In this document: positions 6,371-9,185 of the stretch, piece by piece | How positions within the stretch are numbered: the first letter of the stretch is position 1 | Layout of the letters: the number at the start of each line of letters is the position of its first letter | Assembly: GCA_015489055.1 (NCBI GenBank) | Contig: WFMO01000221.1 | Location: 1-9,185, forward strand | Length of the DNA stretch: 9,185 bases | Reading direction: 5' to 3' | DNA from: Helicobacteraceae bacterium | GTDB taxonomy: Bacteria; Campylobacterota; Campylobacteria; Campylobacterales; Sulfurimonadaceae | Made by a program: the position numbers and the translations under genes | Notes under the pieces: model-generated | What the model was told of the DNA's origin: nothing | The model's input: only the letters and a program-made list of their open reading frames with translations | Database searches by the model: none

Positions 6371-7216
6371 TTAACGAACCCCACTGGCAATAATCTTTAG
6401 ACCATTGCCAATGTTTTGCAGTGTATATAAATCATTAATTTTCATATATACACTTTCTTTTGGCATATTTAAAGAAATTTGTGCAATTTTTTTATTAATC
6501 TTTCTAATTTTTAATATCTTTAAATCTTTATCATAAAATACGATATACGGATACCAGCCATTACCTGCATTTGATGTAATTTGTATTTTCTTAATAGCCG
6601 ATACATTAAACCACGGTGGATATAATGGTCTATTTAGATTTACTTGTAAGTTATCTTGTAACTTTACACTTGAGAGATGTGCATTTTGCATATCAATCTG
6701 ATAATGCCAAAACGTCTTGTCGGTGAGCGATACATTAACAATACTGCATCCGAGCTTATTTAAAGCACCATACAAAATAGTCGGGTCAATCGCATAATCA
6801 CTGGTAAAATCAATCGTCCACACAAAACTAGACAGACTTGAGTTAACCTCTTTAGTTATATATCTATAATAGCCTATAGAACGCAGTGCATGACTAACTA
6901 ACTTTATAAAAAAAAGCGGTGTACCGTTTGTTTTAAAGCTGACTGAAAGCTGTCTTGGATGCTTATAAAAAAGCTGTAGCAGACCGTTATTTTTTAACGT
7001 CTCAATAACTTTAATATCCTCTATTTTATTTAAAGTAAAAAATCGTTTAGGATTTTTAAAAATAATATTAATAAATGCTTTGTTTGCAGTATATGATTTA
7101 GCTCCTAAAAAAGATTCTATTTTACTGTCTAGTTGCTGTGAGATATTTTCCTTTGCAAAAACCGTACCGGCGTATGCCCAAGAGCATAAAAGCCATATTA
7201 AAACAACATATTTCAC
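6371..7216 (-). CDS. Secreted periplasmic protein of unknown function (partner of the RodZ-like gene)
   Basis: I do not recognise a named domain. The 281-residue product begins with a signal peptide: MKYVVLIWLLCSWAYAGTVFA, with likely cleavage after Ala16 or Ala21 (AYA or VFA), so it should be exported. The rest is rich in beta-forming and aromatic residues, with no further membrane helix and no lipobox. One bacterial N-glycosylation sequon, EVNSS, lies at residues 123-127. I chose the GTG at 7216, whose last bases overlap the stop of the upstream gene as GTGA, with AAAGG upstream; the TTG at 7219 is an alternative start one codon longer. The overlap suggests translational coupling and shared function with the RodZ-like protein. 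From memory, C. jejuni has a periplasmic-protein gene (about Cj0151c) in the same place. Confidence 0.8.
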   Translation of the reverse strand: MKYVVLIWLLCSWAYAGTVFAKENISQQLDSKIESFLGAKSYTANKAFINIIFKNPKRFFTLNKIEDIKVIETLKNNGLLQLFYKHPRQLSVSFKTNGTPLFFIKLVSHALRSIGYYRYITKEVNSSLSSFVWTIDFTSDYAIDPTILYGALNKLGCSIVNVSLTDKTFWHYQIDMQNAHLSSVKLQDNLQVNLNRPLYPPWFNVSAIKKIQITSNAGNGWYPYIVFYDKDLKILKIRKINKKIAQISLNMPKESVYMKINDLYTLQNIGNGLKIIASGVR

Positions 7217-8094
7217 CAAAGCTTACCTTTGTTTAACTTTACAAACTGAGAATGGGTCAGTTGCGTAACCTTACCGTTTTTAAGCATCAAAAAAACAGTT
7301 TTTGGTTGAGGAAATGAAATATTTTTATCATCTGTTTTTATTTGCACCATCCCATGTCCTAAAATAAGAAGATATTTACCCGTGCCATTTAAGTCTAATG
7401 AAGATGTGACGATCTTTTGTTGCTGTTTCCATGTCTTCATATTTGTTATTCCAAGCCACAATTTCGCTTTTGTAAATAATCGTACAGTTTTTACCTTCTT
7501 AGCAGCAACAGTTGCATTTATATCATTTTTATGCGTTAGTGTTTTATTGATATTGGGATTAGCTAAAAGCATATTGGAAATTTTAGACTTTTTGCCATTA
7601 GTATGAGCGGCTAAAATCTTTATGCTTTTATCTGTGTTGGCGGTTATAGCAGTTGTATTGGTGGAATTTGTATCAATAGCGGTCGTATTGTTTAAGCGGG
7701 CAGTAGCATTAAGACCTAAAACAGGCTGCATCTGACTGTTTTGTTTGGAGGGATATGTATTATATATTAGCCACGCAACAACAATTATGATAAGCACGAT
7801 TATGACAACCCAAAATAAACCTCTGGGCTTACCGGCATTATTGGAGGCAGATCGAAGCTCAGGCTCTGATATTGCATCGTTATTTATTATATATTCTTGA
7901 TATTCATCTCTTAACTCTTGAAGATTTAGAGAATATTCTCTTTCTAAAATAGAAACAAAACCGTTAAACTGGATTTTATCAAATTTCTCAAAAGATTTTG
8001 ATAAAATATTGTTAATATTCTTTTTAGTTATATGAGTTTTTTCAAATATCTGTTCTGCTTTTAGCAGTTTTAATTTGTCAAAATCATCACTCAT
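7213..8094 (-). CDS. RodZ-like bitopic inner-membrane protein with Asn/Thr-rich periplasmic linker
   Basis: The 293-residue product has a helical cytoplasmic part (1-90), one membrane helix (about 94-112, LFWVVIIVLIIIVVAWLIY) and a periplasmic part (113-293). The cytoplasmic segment 14-65 (FEKTHITKKNINNI, then KFDKIQFNGFVSILEREYSL) recalls the degenerate helix-turn-helix of RodZ. After an Asn/Thr-rich linker (about 128-155) comes a beta-rich region (200-285) with KLWLGITNMKTW and KYLLILGHGMVQI, laid out like the RodZ C-terminal domain. RodZ binds MreB and shapes cell elongation; applying this role here is inference from architecture. Exact D-X-N-X-S/T sequons occur at 141-145, 191-195, 234-238 and 256-260, all periplasmic. 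The ATG shares a base with the rlmB-like stop (TAATG) and has AGGA upstream. It overlaps the next gene by 4 bases. I recall Cj0152c as the C. jejuni counterpart. Confidence 0.78.
   Translation of the reverse strand: MSDDFDKLKLLKAEQIFEKTHITKKNINNILSKSFEKFDKIQFNGFVSILEREYSLNLQELRDEYQEYIINNDAISEPELRSASNNAGKPRGLFWVVIIVLIIIVVAWLIYNTYPSKQNSQMQPVLGLNATARLNNTTAIDTNSTNTTAITANTDKSIKILAAHTNGKKSKISNMLLANPNINKTLTHKNDINATVAAKKVKTVRLFTKAKLWLGITNMKTWKQQQKIVTSSLDLNGTGKYLLILGHGMVQIKTDDKNISFPQPKTVFLMLKNGKVTQLTHSQFVKLNKGKLW
7623..7713 (-). other. Low-complexity Asn/Thr/Ala linker coding segment
   Basis: Residues about 128-157 of the RodZ-like protein are dominated by Asn, Thr and Ala (for example LNATARLNNTTAIDTNST), encoded by similar AAT/ACA/ACC-type codons. 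It is probably a flexible, surface-exposed spacer between the membrane helix and the beta-rich domain. It contains the first N-glycosylation sequon, DTNST. Confidence 0.6.
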
Positions 8095-8771
8095 TATCTC
8101 ATCCTGTCTATTAAAATTGCTCCTGCTGCGCTAACATTTAAAGAATTAAAGTTATTTGTCATGACAATTGAGATCTCTTTATCTAACTTAGAAATAACCT
8201 TAGCGCCAAGACCTGTTGATTCATTTCCTAAAATAAGCACCTTTTTCTCAGCTATATCAACCTCTTTTATATCTTCACCGTCCATAGTAGCCCCGTAAAC
8301 CGTAAAACCAGAGGTGCGAAGGTCGTTTATAGCGTCGTGTATATTATGCGATAACGATATCGGCATGTCAAACAAAGCGCCACTTGAACTTCTTGCGATA
8401 GGCTCCAGCTTCAACTGTTTTATCCCGCAAACGATAACACTATCTACACCTAAAGCATAAGCAGACCTAATAATAGCTCCTATATTTCCTATATCTGTTA
8501 TAGCTGAAAGTATTATAACAAAATTTTTATCTAAAGTAGATTTTAGGGGCGCAAAATCTATATCTTCGACTTCACACAAAAAACCCTGATGATTTGAATT
8601 TTTGCACATTTTATCTGCCGCATGACGCGGAATACGCTTTATCTCAAACCCTAGTTTCATGAGCTTGCTGTACTCTTTTTTTTCGACCTCTTTTGCTAAA
8701 TAAAGAGTTTGGATTTTTGATTGATGATGATTAAGTACATAATATACTGTTTGTTTACCATAGATTAACAT
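8094..8771 (-). CDS. rlmB: TrmH/SPOUT-family RNA 2'-O-methyltransferase, RlmB-like
   Basis: SPOUT-class enzymes of this family methylate a ribose 2'-OH using S-adenosylmethionine; RlmB modifies G2251 of 23S rRNA. The 225-residue product has an N-terminal substrate-binding part (1-75, MLIYGKQTVYYVL, then AADKMCKNSNHQGFLCEV) and the knotted catalytic domain. Motif 1 is TDIGNIGAIIRSA (92-104, Asn96 and Arg102), motif 2 VLILGNESTGL (178-188, Glu184), motif 3 NSLNVSAAGAI (209-219). ARSSSGALF (126-134) is also typical. Motif 1 reads DIGN rather than the common DPHN. The target RNA site is assigned by family only; a tRNA methyltransferase such as TrmH is possible. The ATG lacks a good ribosome-binding site and follows the rsmI stop by 34 bases, where a TACAAT (8779-8784) might act as a local -10. 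Confidence 0.85.
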   Translation of the reverse strand: MLIYGKQTVYYVLNHHQSKIQTLYLAKEVEKKEYSKLMKLGFEIKRIPRHAADKMCKNSNHQGFLCEVEDIDFAPLKSTLDKNFVIILSAITDIGNIGAIIRSAYALGVDSVIVCGIKQLKLEPIARSSSGALFDMPISLSHNIHDAINDLRTSGFTVYGATMDGEDIKEVDIAEKKVLILGNESTGLGAKVISKLDKEISIVMTNNFNSLNVSAAGAILIDRMR

Positions 8772-8805
8772 AAATCAGATTGTAGCTTAACTTTCTAAAC
8801 AACTG

Positions 8806-9185
8806 TTATAAAAGAAGATTTTGATAACATTTTTTCGGATTCTCGCCTGTTATTTTCGCAATCAATTTAGAGGCCGCCTTTTTTGGAATATCTAATGATA
8901 AAATATCTTCAACCGATAGATTTGAATTAACGCCCTCTCCTGCTTGTATGACAACTACCCATTCGCCTTTAATGCCGGTTTCTTTTAGTTGGTTTAAAAT
9001 CTGATCCGCATTGCCTTTAAAATATCTCTGAAACTTCTTAGTCAGCTCTTTAGCTACAAATAATTCTCTTTGAGGGGCTTTGATTTGGAGCTCTTTTAAA
9101 AGCTTTTGAAGTCTGTGTGGCGATTCATATAAAACAGTAACGTATCCATTAAAGAGTGCTTTACTAAGCGCTGTTTCTCTGTCAC
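8806..9185 (-). CDS. rsmI: 16S rRNA (cytidine-1402-2'-O)-methyltransferase RsmI (C-terminal part, cut by window edge)
   Basis: RsmI methylates the ribose of C1402 in 16S rRNA, near the ribosomal P site. The last 126 complete codons are visible up to a TAA stop; the N-terminal SAM-binding half lies beyond base 9185. The visible part carries the family signature YESPHRLQKLLKEL, then AKELTKKFQRYFKGNADQIL and KGEWVVVIQAGE, ending with KKAASKLIAKITGENPKKCY, as is normal for the C-terminus. It lies directly upstream of the rlmB-like gene, a functional pairing of two rRNA ribose methyltransferases. Confidence 0.93.
   Translation of the reverse strand, partial: DRETALSKALFNGYVTVLYESPHRLQKLLKELQIKAPQRELFVAKELTKKFQRYFKGNADQILNQLKETGIKGEWVVVIQAGEGVNSNLSVEDILSLDIPKKAASKLIAKITGENPKKCYQNLLL

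Noticed and set aside
8772..8805. Separate promoter for the rlmB-like gene (TACAAT at 8779-8784)
   Set aside because: It would give a leaderless start, but the box is imperfect and has no -35 or TG extension. Co-transcription with rsmI is simpler.

Overview
The window looks like chromosomal core DNA of an AT-rich Campylobacterota (epsilonproteobacterium), most like the free-living Sulfurimonas/Sulfuricurvum group. Three things point there. MqnC indicates menaquinone made by the futalosine route. The block kdsA-ribH-nusB and the block rsmI-rlmB-membrane protein-periplasmic protein-aminotransferase-hom both match gene orders I recall from Campylobacter jejuni (about Cj0385c-Cj0382c and Cj0154c-Cj0149c); this is recall, not a search. 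Promoters show clear -10 boxes without obvious -35 boxes. Genus-level placement is inference. I see no tRNA, rRNA, CRISPR array, insertion sequence or phage gene.

Left block (1-2930, all minus strand): an EamA-type transporter gene, then a compact operon kdsA-ribH-nusB-mqnC. KDO-8-P synthase serves lipopolysaccharide, lumazine synthase serves riboflavin, NusB serves rRNA antitermination, and dehypoxanthine futalosine cyclase (cut by the window edge) serves menaquinone. Junctions are 3 nt apart, a 1-nt overlap, and 4 nt apart, so translation is probably coupled. An extended -10 sits just before kdsA.

Centre (about 2900-3704): a symmetric -10 palindrome lies between the transporter gene (minus) and a DjlA-like gene (plus), which encodes an N-terminal membrane anchor, a TerB-like domain and a C-terminal J domain. 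This is the only plus-strand gene; it converges on hom with 11 bases between them.

Right block (3716-9185, all minus strand): in transcription order, rsmI (cut by the window edge), an rlmB-like gene, a RodZ-like bitopic membrane protein, a secreted periplasmic protein, an AlaC-like aminotransferase and hom. Two translation-factor modification genes therefore precede an overlapping pair of poorly characterised envelope genes, followed by amino-acid metabolism. A 162-base gap (6209-6370) splits the block and may hold a promoter and a leader for aminotransferase-hom.

There is no obvious new defence or mobile system. The most interesting signal is the envelope gene pair: the RodZ-like protein carries four exact bacterial N-glycosylation sequons (D-X-N-X-S/T) in its periplasmic part and its partner carries one, suggesting they are substrates of a PglB-type oligosaccharyltransferase.
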